Both the position numbers and the translations under genes were made by a program. The notes beneath the pieces are model-generated. The model saw only the letters and a program-made list of their open reading frames with translations. It had not been told where the DNA came from and did not search any database. 64,000 bases of DNA from NCBI RefSeq assembly GCF_013408655.1, contig NZ_JACCBP010000002.1, positions 310,001-374,000 of the forward strand, in the 5' to 3' direction. Each line of letters opens with the position of its first letter. The stretch's first letter is position 1. The DNA is from Pigmentiphaga litoralis (GTDB lineage: Bacteria; Pseudomonadota; Gammaproteobacteria; Burkholderiales; Burkholderiaceae_B). This document shows positions 9,109 through 19,220 of this stretch, one piece after another.

Positions 9109-12100
9109 AGCTCTCTGAAGTCTGCATCAAGCGCCCTGTTTTTGCGACGGTGCTGTCGCTGCTGATCGTGCTGATCGGCGCGATTTCCTATTCGCGGCTG
9201 ACCGTGCGCGAGTATCCGCAGATTGATGAACCGGTCGTCTCGGTCACCACCGTCTACAAAGGCGCGTCGGCTGAGGTGATCGAATCCCAGGTCACCAAGC
9301 CGCTGGAAGATTCGCTGTCGGGCATCGAAGGCGTGCAGATCATGAGCTCGGCCAGCCGGGCCGAACGCAGCAACATCAACGTCAAGTTTCGCCTGAACAT
9401 TTCGCCCGATGCGGCCGCGGCCGACGTGCGCGACAAGGTGGCCCGGGTCCGTGGCCGCCTGCCCGACGAAGTGGACGAGCCCATCATCGCCAAGGTCGAA
9501 GCCGACTCGCAGCCCGTCATTCAGCTGGCGGTAGAAGCCGGCAGCCTGTCGAGCATGGAAGCGTCGGACTACATCAACCGCTTCATCAAGCCGCGGCTGT
9601 CGGTGCTGCCCGGCGCGGCCGAAGTGCGCGTGTATGGCGAGCGCCTGCCGGCCATGCGCGTCAATGTGGATCGCAGCAAGCTGGCCGCGTTCCGGCTGAC
9701 CGTGCAGGAAGTCGAAGACGCCCTGCGCGCGCAGAACGTCGAGATCCCGTCGGGCCGCATCGAATCGCAGGCCCGCGAATTCTCGGTCGTGGCCGCGACC
9801 AATTTGCGCACGCCCGAAGAATTCCGCCGCGTCGTGATTGCCAACGTCAGCGGCTACAGCGTCACGATTGGCGATGTGGCCGATGTGCGGCTAGGCCCGG
9901 TGGACGAACGCGTCACGTCGCGCTTCAACGGGCAGCCGGCGCTGAACATCGGTGTCGTCAAACAGTCGACCGCCAACCCGCTCGACCTGTCGAAAGCGGT
10001 GCGCCAAGAGATTGAACGAATCAACGAATCGCTGCCCAGCGGCATGAAGCTGAACCTGGCGTACGACACGTCGGTGTTCATTGAAAAGTCGATCGAATCC
10101 GTCTTCCACACCATTGTCGAAGCCGTGATCCTGGTGGTGCTCGTCATCTTCTTTTTCCTGCGCAACTGGCGCGCCAGCCTGATCCCCATCGTCACCATTC
10201 CGGTGTCGCTGATCGGCGCGTGCACGCTCATGTTCGCCTTCGGTTTTTCCATTAACACCCTGACGCTGCTGGCCATGGTGCTGGCCATCGGGCTGGTGGT
10301 GGACGATGCCATCGTGGTGCTCGAAAACATCTTCCGGCACATCGAAGAAGGCAAGACCCGCATCCAGGCGGCGCTGCTCGGCGCCAAGGAAATCGGCTTT
10401 GCAGTCGTCGCCATGACGCTGACGCTGGTCACCGTGTACGCCCCGCTGGCCTTTGCCACGGGCCGCACCGGTCGCCTCTTCATCGAATTCGCGCTGGCGC
10501 TGGCGGGCGCCGTGCTGTTCTCGGGCTTCATTGCCCTGACGCTGACCCCCATGATGTGCTCGCTGCTGCTGCGGCACGAGACCAAACATGGCCGCCTGTA
10601 CAACCTGGTCGAAGGTTGGCTCGAAGCCCTGAACCGCGGCTATCGCCGGCTGCTCGGGTTCTCGTTGCGGCACCGGCTGTGGGTGGTCGTGCTGGGCCTG
10701 GTGGTGGGCGGCGCCATGGTGCCGCTGTTCTCGGTTATCAAGAGCGAACTCGCGCCGGTCGAAGATCGCGGCATGATCTTTGGCCGCATCACGTCCCCCC
10801 AAGGGGCGACGGTGGGCTACACCACCAACTACCTGGAACGCATCGAACAGATCTACGCCGACATACCCGAAGCCGCGGCGCACCAGGCCGTGGCCGGCTT
10901 TCCGGTCGTGACCGACGGCAACGCCATCCTGCGGCTCAAGCCTTGGGACGAACGGACCAAGTCGCAGCAGCAGATCGCCCGCGAGCTGCAACCCAAGTTC
11001 GCCGCGCTGCCGGGCGTGCAGGCCTTCCCGCTCAACCCGCCGTCGCTGGGTCAATCGCAGCGGTCGTCACCGATCGAATTCGTGATCATGAGCCAGGTGT
11101 CGTACTCCGAACTGTCCGGCATCGTCGACGTCTTCCTGGCCGAACTCGCCAAGTATCCCGGCGTGCAGAACGTGCAGACCGACCTGCGCCTGAACACCCC
11201 GGAATTGCGTGTGCAGGTTGACCGCGCCAAGCTGGCCGACGTGGGCGTGGATGTGTCGCGCGTTGGCCGCACGCTGGAATCGATGCTGGGCGGCCGGCAG
11301 GTCACCCGCTACAAGGAAAGCGGCGAACAGTACGACGTGCTGGTGCAGGTCGTGCCGCGCGACCGCTCACGTCCCAATGATATTTCGGACATCTACGTGC
11401 GCGCCCGCAGCGGCGAAATGGTCCAGCTGGCCAATGTGCTGAACGTGCGAGAAGGCGTCTCGCCCCAAACGCTGAACCACTTCAACCGCCTGCGCTCCGT
11501 CACCATCTCGGCCGCGCCCGCACCCGGGTACTCGCTGGGCGAAGCGCTCAAGGAAATGAACACCATCGCGGCCCGCGTGCTGCCCCTGCAGGCCCAGACC
11601 GATCTGGACGGCCAGTCGCGCGAATTTCGCGATTCGGCCGGCAGCATCTACCTGGTCTTCGGCATGGCCATTGCCTTCATCTACCTGGTGCTGGCCGCGC
11701 AATTCGAAAGCTGGCGCAACCCCCTCATCATCATGCTGTCCGTGCCGCTCTCATTGACCGGCGCCTTGCTCGCGCTGTGGCTGACCGGGGGAACCTTATC
11801 GATCTACAGCCAGATCGGGCTGATCACCCTGGTCGGCCTGATCACCAAACACGGCATCCTGATCGTTGAATTCGCCAACCAGTTGCGCGACGAAGGCCAT
11901 GCCCTGGTCGACGCCGTTGTCGACGCCAGCGTGATGCGCCTGCGCCCCATCCTGATGACGACCGGCGCCATGGTGCTCGGCGCCGTACCCCTGGCCCTCG
12001 CCACCGGCGCCGGCGCCGAATCGCGCGTGCAGATCGGCTGGGTGATCGTGGGCGGAATGAGCCTGGGCACGCTGCTGACCCTGTTCGTCGTGCCCTGCGT

Positions 12101-12215
12101 GTACACCTTGATCGCCGGCGCCCGGAACAAGCCCGTGCCGCTGGGGGTGGATAGCCACGCGCCCGAGCATGGCCGCACGCCGGGGCAGGTGGCGACGCCG
12201 GAGTCGGTGGGGTGA
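9105..12215 (+). CDS. RND multidrug efflux permease
   Basis: A 1036-residue inner-membrane proton antiporter of the AcrB/HAE1 class. The first transmembrane helix follows CIKRPVFATVLSLLIVLIGAISY, the porter domain contains the usual duplicated halves, and the second half has the membrane block from AIAFIYLVLAAQFESWRNPLIIMLS to the C terminus. The proton-relay aspartates appear in GLVVDDAIVVLEN of the fourth helix. Length is typical. It overlaps the adaptor gene by four bases. The sequence is closer to MexK/MdtB-like permeases than to AcrB by overall feel, but the drug range cannot be assigned. Confidence 0.9.
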   Translation: MKLSEVCIKRPVFATVLSLLIVLIGAISYSRLTVREYPQIDEPVVSVTTVYKGASAEVIESQVTKPLEDSLSGIEGVQIMSSASRAERSNINVKFRLNISPDAAAADVRDKVARVRGRLPDEVDEPIIAKVEADSQPVIQLAVEAGSLSSMEASDYINRFIKPRLSVLPGAAEVRVYGERLPAMRVNVDRSKLAAFRLTVQEVEDALRAQNVEIPSGRIESQAREFSVVAATNLRTPEEFRRVVIANVSGYSVTIGDVADVRLGPVDERVTSRFNGQPALNIGVVKQSTANPLDLSKAVRQEIERINESLPSGMKLNLAYDTSVFIEKSIESVFHTIVEAVILVVLVIFFFLRNWRASLIPIVTIPVSLIGACTLMFAFGFSINTLTLLAMVLAIGLVVDDAIVVLENIFRHIEEGKTRIQAALLGAKEIGFAVVAMTLTLVTVYAPLAFATGRTGRLFIEFALALAGAVLFSGFIALTLTPMMCSLLLRHETKHGRLYNLVEGWLEALNRGYRRLLGFSLRHRLWVVVLGLVVGGAMVPLFSVIKSELAPVEDRGMIFGRITSPQGATVGYTTNYLERIEQIYADIPEAAAHQAVAGFPVVTDGNAILRLKPWDERTKSQQQIARELQPKFAALPGVQAFPLNPPSLGQSQRSSPIEFVIMSQVSYSELSGIVDVFLAELAKYPGVQNVQTDLRLNTPELRVQVDRAKLADVGVDVSRVGRTLESMLGGRQVTRYKESGEQYDVLVQVVPRDRSRPNDISDIYVRARSGEMVQLANVLNVREGVSPQTLNHFNRLRSVTISAAPAPGYSLGEALKEMNTIAARVLPLQAQTDLDGQSREFRDSAGSIYLVFGMAIAFIYLVLAAQFESWRNPLIIMLSVPLSLTGALLALWLTGGTLSIYSQIGLITLVGLITKHGILIVEFANQLRDEGHALVDAVVDASVMRLRPILMTTGAMVLGAVPLALATGAGAESRVQIGWVIVGGMSLGTLLTLFVVPCVYTLIAGARNKPVPLGVDSHAPEHGRTPGQVATPESVG

Positions 12216-12262
12216 TCCGCTACACTGCACCCTTGCTGTTTTTTACGAATACCCGGATCCCT

Positions 12263-12979
12263 ATGCGTTACGTCGTCCTCGATACGGAAACCACCGGCCT
12301 CGACCCCCAGTCGGGCAATCGCGTCATCGAAATCGGTTGCGTCGAAATCTTCAATCGGCGTGTCACCCAGCGCAACTTCCACACCTACCTGAACCCCGAG
12401 CGCGACAGCGAGCCGGGTGCATTGGAAGTGCACGGCCTGACCACCGAATTCCTGGCCGACAAGCCGCGCTTCCATGACAAGGTCGACGAATTCCTGGACT
12501 TTATCCAGGGATCCACCGTCATCATCCACAACGCCGAATTCGACATCCGCTTCCTGAATGCCGAACTGGCACGCACGGACCGCCCGGGCTTTCGCACGCA
12601 CTGCGTCGACGTCATCGACTCCCTGATGCACGCCCGCGAACTGCACCCCGGCAAACGCAACTCGCTGGACTCGCTGTGCGACCGCTACGGCATTTCCAAC
12701 GCCCACCGCGTGCTGCACGGCGCATTGCTCGACTCGGAATTGCTGGCCGAAGTCTGGCTGGCCATGACGCGCGGCCAGGACAGCCTGGTCATCGACCTGG
12801 GCGACACCGGTGGCGTGGGCACCCTGGACCTGGGCGCCTTCGATCCGTCGGTGCTGCCGATTCCCGCGGTGCCCGCCGACGAACTCGCCGCCCACGCCGC
12901 CTACCTGGCCAGCCTGGACAAAGAGTCCAAGGGCCAGGCCGTGTGGCGCAAATGGGATAGCGTCGCCGAAGCCGCTTGA
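12263..12979 (+). CDS. dnaQ: DNA polymerase III epsilon subunit (3'-5' proofreading exonuclease)
   Basis: A 238-residue DEDDh exonuclease. Exo I is DTETTGLDP at the N terminus, Exo II is HNAEFDIRFLN, and Exo III lies in the HGALLDSELLAEV region. The C terminus should hold the clamp- and alpha-binding segment; a VLPIPAVPADEL stretch lies there. The start is set at MRYVVLDTETTG. It lies 47 bases after the RND permease and just before tRNA-Val. rnhA, the usual divergent or adjacent partner, is absent here. Confidence 0.92.
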   Translation: MRYVVLDTETTGLDPQSGNRVIEIGCVEIFNRRVTQRNFHTYLNPERDSEPGALEVHGLTTEFLADKPRFHDKVDEFLDFIQGSTVIIHNAEFDIRFLNAELARTDRPGFRTHCVDVIDSLMHARELHPGKRNSLDSLCDRYGISNAHRVLHGALLDSELLAEVWLAMTRGQDSLVIDLGDTGGVGTLDLGAFDPSVLPIPAVPADELAAHAAYLASLDKESKGQAVWRKWDSVAEAA

Positions 12980-12985
12980 TCGCGC

Positions 12986-13016
12986 TTGCTGCACGATTCA
13001 AAAACTGTGCTATATT
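12986..13016 (+). promoter_or_regulatory. Likely sigma-70 promoter of tRNA-Val
   Basis: A TATATT -10 element at 13011-13016 is preceded by TTGCTG at 12986-12991 (long 19-base spacer, or 17 if the -10 is read as GCTATA). It sits between the dnaQ stop and the tRNA, about fifty bases ahead of the mature 5' end. Confidence 0.45.
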
Positions 13017-13068
13017 CTTGGGCTGCCAGGACGTCTTTGTGTCCGGCACCAGGAAGTACCGACCACTT

Positions 13069-13143
13069 GGGTGGTTAGCTCAGCGGTAGAGCACTGCCTT
13101 CACACGGCAGGGGTCACAGGTTCAATCCCTGTACCACCCACCA
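13069..13143 (+). tRNA. tRNA-Val(CAC)
   Basis: A cloverleaf of 75 bases including encoded CCA. The acceptor GGGTGGT pairs with ACCACCC, the anticodon stem CTGCC/GGCAG encloses the loop TTCACAC with anticodon CAC, and the T arm ACAGG-TTCAATC-CCTGT is intact. It reads GTG codons. Confidence 0.95.
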
Positions 13144-13154
13144 GATTCCAGGAA

Positions 13155-13186
13155 CCCGCAACGCTGCATGGCGTTGCGGGTTTTTT
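13155..13186 (+). terminator. Rho-independent terminator after tRNA-Val
   Basis: CCCGCAACGC and GCGTTGCGGG form a perfect 10-bp stem with a six-base loop, followed by six T. It begins 12 bases after the tRNA. Confidence 0.93.
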
Positions 13187-13272
13187 GTTTATTGGCCGAC
13201 AGAAATTGCGCCTGCTAGCTCTTCATGCGCGTATTATCGATCTTTAAGTGGATAAAACTCGATTTAACGATC

Positions 13273-13614
13273 ATGAAAGTGGCGCAAGCGGCATTGCTAT
13301 CCTCGGACTTGGCGGCCCAGGCAGAAGAAATCGGCCAGAAATTTGCCCGGCTGCGTCGCGCCCGCCAGGTCAAGCAGGCGGATGCGGCGCTGCGCGCGGG
13401 GTTGTCCCGCAATACCGCGTATCGCATTGAAAAAGGCGATCCAGGCTTGGCCATGGGCCAGATACTTCGTTATCTGGACGCCATTTCGCCCGGGGCCCGC
13501 CTTGAAAGCCTGCTGCTGGAGACGGACCCTGCGCTCAAGACATTGGTGTCCCGCGAGGCGACCCAAAGGGTGCGTGGGTTGACCGCTGCTGAACTCGACG
13601 AACTGGATTTCTGA
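13273..13614 (+). CDS. hipB: HipB-like Xre-family antitoxin
   Basis: A 113-residue DNA-binding protein with an Xre/Cro helix-turn-helix at about 20-80 (FARLRRARQVKQADAALRAGLSRNTAYRIEKGDPGLAMGQILRYLDAI). It is followed five bases later by a HipA gene, the classic antitoxin-toxin order. The ATG at 13273 is used; a possible upstream start at 13225 would add sixteen residues. HipB proteins neutralise HipA and repress the operon. The tail ends AELDELDF. It lies directly behind the tRNA-Val terminator, a frequent site for acquired genes. Confidence 0.8.
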   Translation: MKVAQAALLSSDLAAQAEEIGQKFARLRRARQVKQADAALRAGLSRNTAYRIEKGDPGLAMGQILRYLDAISPGARLESLLLETDPALKTLVSREATQRVRGLTAAELDELDF

Positions 13615-13619
13615 CGTCG

Positions 13620-14960
13620 ATGGCCAGGAACCGCAAACTGATGGTCTTTGCGCATCTTGATGAAGCCTGGGCGCCTTGCGGCCAACTTTCGATGACCGAA
13701 GAAGGCTCGGACCTGTTGGCGTCAAGCTTTGCGTATGGGACGCGCTATGTCGCTCGCAGCAATGCGATCGAGGTCGATCCCGTCAGCCTTCCCCTTCGTC
13801 ATAGAGAGTCGCCGCAAGGCACGCTGCTGTTTCCGGCCAACGCGCTCGTCGCATTCGGCGGGATTCGTGACGCAGCCCCCGACGCCTGGGGAAGGCGCGT
13901 TATCGAAGCGAAGCATCGCCAGCCTGCCAATAGCCTGCCCGAATCGACCTATCTGCTGGAGGCAGGCTCGGAGCGTGTTGGCGCGCTCGATGTTCGCGAG
14001 TCGATCGCATCCCAACCGTCACCGGCTGTCAGCAACACCCACCAGCTAGCCTATCTGTTGGAAGCCGCCGAGCGAATCGAACAAGGTCTGCCTGTCCCGA
14101 GCGCGCTGGAAATGATCTTTGACCACGGTAGCGGTCTGGGTGGCGCGCGCCCGAAAGCGACGGTGAGGGATGCGGCCGGCCATCTGGCGCTGGCCAAATT
14201 CCCCAGCGCCGGTGATCCATTCGATATCCCGGCGATCGAGTCGGCATCGTTGCTCCTTGCACGGCAGGTGGGTCTCGTCGTGCCCGATGTCGGCACAAGC
14301 CTCGTGGGTAATCGTCGCGTGATGATGATCCGGCGCTTTGATCGATATTGGCTGGAACAAGGCCAGGTGCCAGAACCTGCGACGTCCCTGTCACTTGACC
14401 CCGGGCCTGGCAGGACAGAACGGCGCAGGGCGTTCGTCAGTGGACTGACGATGGTCGGATGCGACGAAACGGAATCCCGGCAAAAGAACTACTCGGATCT
14501 TGCGCAAGCTATCCGGCGGCATTGCCATCCTTCCGTCATTCGCGCAAATAACGAAGAACTCTACATGCGCATGGTGTTCAATATCTTCGTCACCAACGAC
14601 GACGATCATCTGCGCAATCATGGCTTTTTGTGGGACCCGCGCATCAAGGGTTGGCGACTGAGCCCGCTGTATGACGTGCTGCCCAGGCCGACCCACGCGC
14701 ACGAGCGGCAGCTCCATCTGGGTGTCGGGCCACAAGGACGGCATGCCTCCATTGACAATGCGATCGCAGGCTGCGGCGTCTTTACCCTTGGCGCAAGACG
14801 CGCTGGCGAGCTTGTGGCGAAAGTCTGGAGCGAGGTCCGGGAGTGGAAGGTGCATTTCGAACGCTTCGGCGTATCACCCCAGGATATCGAACGCATCAGT
14901 CCCGCCTTCCGGCATATAGACGATGTCACCACGCGAGCGACCCGCCTGATCTTGGAATGA
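13620..14960 (+). CDS. hipA: HipA-family serine/threonine kinase toxin
   Basis: A 446-residue protein of normal HipA length. HipA kinases phosphorylate glutamyl-tRNA synthetase or related targets and cause persistence. The catalytic loop is N326-DDD-H330-LRNHGF, the metal-binding aspartate is D352 in LSPLYDVLP, and a glycine-rich GSGLGGARPKATV segment stands in the position of the P-loop-like autophosphorylation motif. One 60-base stretch at 13681-13740 counts 55 percent GC against 72 percent for one in dnaQ, consistent with a foreign origin. The start is uncertain by a few codons (second Met seven codons later). Confidence 0.85.
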   Translation: MARNRKLMVFAHLDEAWAPCGQLSMTEEGSDLLASSFAYGTRYVARSNAIEVDPVSLPLRHRESPQGTLLFPANALVAFGGIRDAAPDAWGRRVIEAKHRQPANSLPESTYLLEAGSERVGALDVRESIASQPSPAVSNTHQLAYLLEAAERIEQGLPVPSALEMIFDHGSGLGGARPKATVRDAAGHLALAKFPSAGDPFDIPAIESASLLLARQVGLVVPDVGTSLVGNRRVMMIRRFDRYWLEQGQVPEPATSLSLDPGPGRTERRRAFVSGLTMVGCDETESRQKNYSDLAQAIRRHCHPSVIRANNEELYMRMVFNIFVTNDDDHLRNHGFLWDPRIKGWRLSPLYDVLPRPTHAHERQLHLGVGPQGRHASIDNAIAGCGVFTLGARRAGELVAKVWSEVREWKVHFERFGVSPQDIERISPAFRHIDDVTTRATRLILE

Positions 14961-15019
14961 CAAGAATGGAATGTGATCCACGCCGCTTTACGCAACGTCC
15001 TTTTTTCCAGACTCACCCC

Positions 15020-15685
15020 ATGCCACGTATTCGATCCATCTTCTCGCTTGTTATCGCCGTCACGCTGCTGGCCGGCTGCACCCTCAGCCGCAACGCCATG
15101 CCACCCGACAGCGGCGCGACGCCATTGCCTGACGTCGCCACGCCCGCGCTGCCGCCCGCGGTTCGTATCGACCGGGTCGACGACGCGCGGCGCTTCGAGC
15201 CGCGCACCAAACTGGCCACCACGCCTTCGCTGACTGATGACGAGGCCGCCAATCCGGCTGTTCGCGCGCGGGCCTTTGCGCAGAAGCGCGACAGCAATGG
15301 CCGGCCGCTGGGCAGCGTGTTGCTGCCGGCCGGGCAGTCGGTGGCAAAGTTGACGGAAGCAACGATCCTGAAGGTGCTGCAGGACGCCGGCTACCGGGTC
15401 GTCAAGGCGGGAGACGCGGACTATGCGCGCGCGGTTCCGGTCACGGCGCGGATAGACCGGCTGTGGGCGTGGACGGAATCGGGGTTCTGGCAGGTGGAGC
15501 TGCAGGCGAGCTATGACGTGACCGTGTCGGCGGCACTGCCGGGCTTGCAGCAGGGGCCGCGTTTTGTGGGCAACACGCGGGCGACCATGCAGTTCCCGAC
15601 GGCCAGCGATTGGAACGCTGCCGTGACGCGGTTGCAGACGGATCTGGCGACGCAGATGCGGGCGGTGGTGGGCAAGGCGCCCTGA
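15020..15685 (+). CDS. Putative lipoprotein, YajG-like
   Basis: A 221-residue protein with a signal peptide and lipobox LLAGC near residue 20. After a Pro-rich linker the mature part contains a VRIDRVDDARRF strand, a conserved-looking helix TEATILKVLQDAGYRV, and paired strands (RIDRLWAW..., FWQVELQASYDVTVS). This overall arrangement resembles YajG-type outer-membrane lipoproteins, but the resemblance is weak and no function is claimed. It starts 59 bases after hipA in the same direction and may be outside the hipBA unit. Confidence 0.6.
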   Translation: MPRIRSIFSLVIAVTLLAGCTLSRNAMPPDSGATPLPDVATPALPPAVRIDRVDDARRFEPRTKLATTPSLTDDEAANPAVRARAFAQKRDSNGRPLGSVLLPAGQSVAKLTEATILKVLQDAGYRVVKAGDADYARAVPVTARIDRLWAWTESGFWQVELQASYDVTVSAALPGLQQGPRFVGNTRATMQFPTASDWNAAVTRLQTDLATQMRAVVGKAP

Positions 15686-15861
15686 ACGTCAAGGCCGGCC
15701 CGCGCGGCGCTGCCTGAAAAAACAAGCCGTCAACCCGCATGGAACAACGGCAGCCGGCAATGAACGGGCCGACTACGTCGGATCGATGCGCTGCTGCGCC
15801 AGCGGGATCACATGCGACGTATCTGCGTGAATGGATAGCATCGCCGCCTACCGCCTACCGC

Positions 15862-16704
15862 CTACCGCCGCCCGCTCGCCGGCGCGGCGTCGTTATCCCG
15901 CCCCGGGTTCACCTTCGCGTTGTCCATGCTTTCCTGATCCAGTTCTTCGCGAATCTCCATCAGGTCGGCGCGCGCTTCGTTCACGTCCAGGATCCGTTGC
16001 GTGCCCCATGCCGCGGCGACCAGCACCAGCAGCCACGCCGCGATGCGCACGGGGCGGGGGGTGTTGCGCACGGCGCCGAGCACCAGGCCGACCACGGCGC
16101 CCGCCAGCAGGCCGCCGATGTGGCAGGCGTTGTCGGTGCCGTTGGTCTGCCAGCCATACACCACGTTGATGCCGACCAGCACGGCCAGTTCCACGGCGCT
16201 GAAGGGCAGGGCGAGGGGTTCGCGGCTGGCGTTTTTCAACAGCTTGAGCATGATGGCCGCGGCGGCCAGGCCCATGACGGCGCCTGACGCTCCCGCGCTG
16301 ACCACCAGGTAGATGGTGGGCGTGGCGTTGCTCAGGTCGGCGGCGGCCTGGGGGCGGGCGTTCCACAGGGCGCTGACCAGGCTGCCGCCCAGGCCCGACA
16401 GGAAGTACACGAGCAGGTAATTGAGCTTGCCGAAGTTGCGCTCGGCGATCGACCCCAGGAACAGCAGGCTGATCATGTTCAGGGCCAGGTGCAGCACGCC
16501 GATGTGCAGGAACATGCTGGCCAGCAGGCGCCAGCTTTCGCCGGTCAGGGTCAGGGCGGCAATGTTGGCGCCCCAGCGGCCGAGGTCGTCGAGTTCCGGG
16601 TTGGTGGGGCTGATGCCCGTGGCGACCTGATACAGGAAGAGGCCCAGGTTGACCAGGATGAGCACCCCGGTGATCGGGGCAATGCGGCGCAGGAAGGTCG
16701 GCAT
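15862..16704 (-). CDS. Rhomboid-family intramembrane serine protease
   Basis: A 280-residue polytopic membrane protein. The catalytic dyad is visible as S140 in GASGAVMG and H195 in ACHIGG. Six or seven hydrophobic helices are apparent, with the L1-loop region WRLLASMFLHIGVLHLALNM. A short charged tail (about 250-280) is cytoplasmic or periplasmic. The start at MPTFLRRIAP is preferred to the upstream ATG at 16800 because the first helix then begins at the N terminus. The stop codon lies within a small 7-base tandem repeat at 15844-15868. Confidence 0.87.
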   Translation of the reverse strand: MPTFLRRIAPITGVLILVNLGLFLYQVATGISPTNPELDDLGRWGANIAALTLTGESWRLLASMFLHIGVLHLALNMISLLFLGSIAERNFGKLNYLLVYFLSGLGGSLVSALWNARPQAAADLSNATPTIYLVVSAGASGAVMGLAAAAIMLKLLKNASREPLALPFSAVELAVLVGINVVYGWQTNGTDNACHIGGLLAGAVVGLVLGAVRNTPRPVRIAAWLLVLVAAAWGTQRILDVNEARADLMEIREELDQESMDNAKVNPGRDNDAAPASGRR

Positions 16705-16860
16705 GTCGATGGGTGTGTGGAGCGGGTCCGGCAGTCTAAGGGGCCCTATTGTCGCCCGGTCGAGCGTAACCCGGGCGCGACAGGCGGGCCATGATGCCAT
16801 GACTTGCCTGCGCGGCCCGGTCGGGTCGGCCGGATGGGGGAGTCATCGTGCAGGCGCCGA

Positions 16861-17787
16861 TCACGCCGGATCGGCCGCCACGCGGGCCGGGACGCCCCGG
16901 TCCTGGGCCAGGCGCTCGCGCGCCAGCACACGGAAGTCGGTAGGGGAATACTGCGTCTGGCGCGTGAAGAAACGCGAGAAATAGCCGGGATCGGAAAAGC
17001 CCAGTGCGATCGCGATCTCCTTGATGCTGAGCGACGAATACGCCAGGTCCCGTTTGGCCTCCATGACCAGGCGGTTATGGACGACTTCAAGCGCGGATTG
17101 CCCCAGCGCGTCGCGGCATACCCGGTTCAGCTGGGTGGGCGTGATGCCGAGATGTTCCGCGTAATAGCCAATATCGCGCTGCTCGCGGAAACATTGGTTC
17201 AGCATGGCCTTGAAACTTTGCACGTGCTGCACGGCGCGGGACGGCCGGACGCCCAGTTCCTGCGCGGCGCGCACGCCGACTTCGCGGGCCAGCATGACCA
17301 GCACCAGGCGCAGCAGGGTTTCCAGCGCCACCAGCCGCCAGGGCCCGGGTGTGTCGAACTCTTCCAGCAGGTGTTCCAGCGACCGCGCGGCGGGCGAAGG
17401 CTGGCCGGCGGGCCAATGCAGCACCTGCGCGCTGCCGAAGCAGCCCACCAGTTCGGGGGTGGGCGCCAGCAGGTGTTCCATGTGCTGCGTCACCACTGTC
17501 ACCACTGACCCGTCGACATTGCTGGAAAAACGGAAGCCATGCGCAAAGAACGCGGGCACCACCAGCATGCAGGGCCCGTTGACATGAAATTCGCGCGCAT
17601 CGAAATGGATGTCGGCCGACCCGCTGCGGATGTACAGAATTTGCATGAAGAGTTCATGCCGGTGCGGCTTGATCTCCCAGTCGTAATGGCGGCTGCGCAT
17701 CGGTATCGACTCGCAGTGAAGGCTGTCGGGGACCAGCGACTGCGTGTGTTCGCCGTACAGCGCATAGGTGGGCACAGTGCTGGTCAT
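16861..17787 (-). CDS. pobR: AraC-family regulator of 4-hydroxybenzoate catabolism
   Basis: A 308-residue AraC/XylS-type activator with an N-terminal cupin ligand domain (HRHELFMQILYIRSGSADIHFD, about 43-65) and a C-terminal double helix-turn-helix (about 205-300, including LSIKEIAIALGFSDPGYFSRFFTRQTQYSPTDFR). It is divergent from pobA and separated by 117 bases, which is the classical pobR-pobA layout. It most likely activates pobA when 4-hydroxybenzoate is present. A perfect inverted repeat in the intergenic region is the best binding-site candidate. Confidence 0.87.
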   Translation of the reverse strand: MTSTVPTYALYGEHTQSLVPDSLHCESIPMRSRHYDWEIKPHRHELFMQILYIRSGSADIHFDAREFHVNGPCMLVVPAFFAHGFRFSSNVDGSVVTVVTQHMEHLLAPTPELVGCFGSAQVLHWPAGQPSPAARSLEHLLEEFDTPGPWRLVALETLLRLVLVMLAREVGVRAAQELGVRPSRAVQHVQSFKAMLNQCFREQRDIGYYAEHLGITPTQLNRVCRDALGQSALEVVHNRLVMEAKRDLAYSSLSIKEIAIALGFSDPGYFSRFFTRQTQYSPTDFRVLARERLAQDRGVPARVAADPA

Positions 17788-17811
17788 GGCGGCGGCCGGT
17801 TGCGGACGATG

Positions 17812-17830
17812 TTCGGATTATCCATCCGAA
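17812..17830. promoter_or_regulatory. Inverted repeat in the pobR-pobA intergenic region
   Basis: TTCGGAT and ATCCGAA are perfect 7-base arms separated by TATCC. The site is 24 bases from the pobR start and 74 bases from the pobA start, a place where PobR could act on both genes. Confidence 0.5.
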
Positions 17831-17871
17831 TGTCGGCAAAATCTATTCTCGCGGTGATGCTCGGCTATTAA

Positions 17872-19080
<1,209 letters not shown>

Positions 19081-19220
19081 TGCCTTTGTGCAACGCCGGG
19101 CCGGCATAAAACAGGGACAATCGACACCGTTGGCCGATCGCCACATGCGGGTGTGCGCGGTCATGCCCTTGTCACTGCTTGAACGCACCCTGTCGCTTTG
19201 CCGGCACTGGCGGAACCACC

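Noticed and set aside
13144..15019. Duplicated tRNA-Val 3' end marking an island boundary
   Set aside because: No second copy of the tRNA end was found downstream within the window, and no integrase gene is present.
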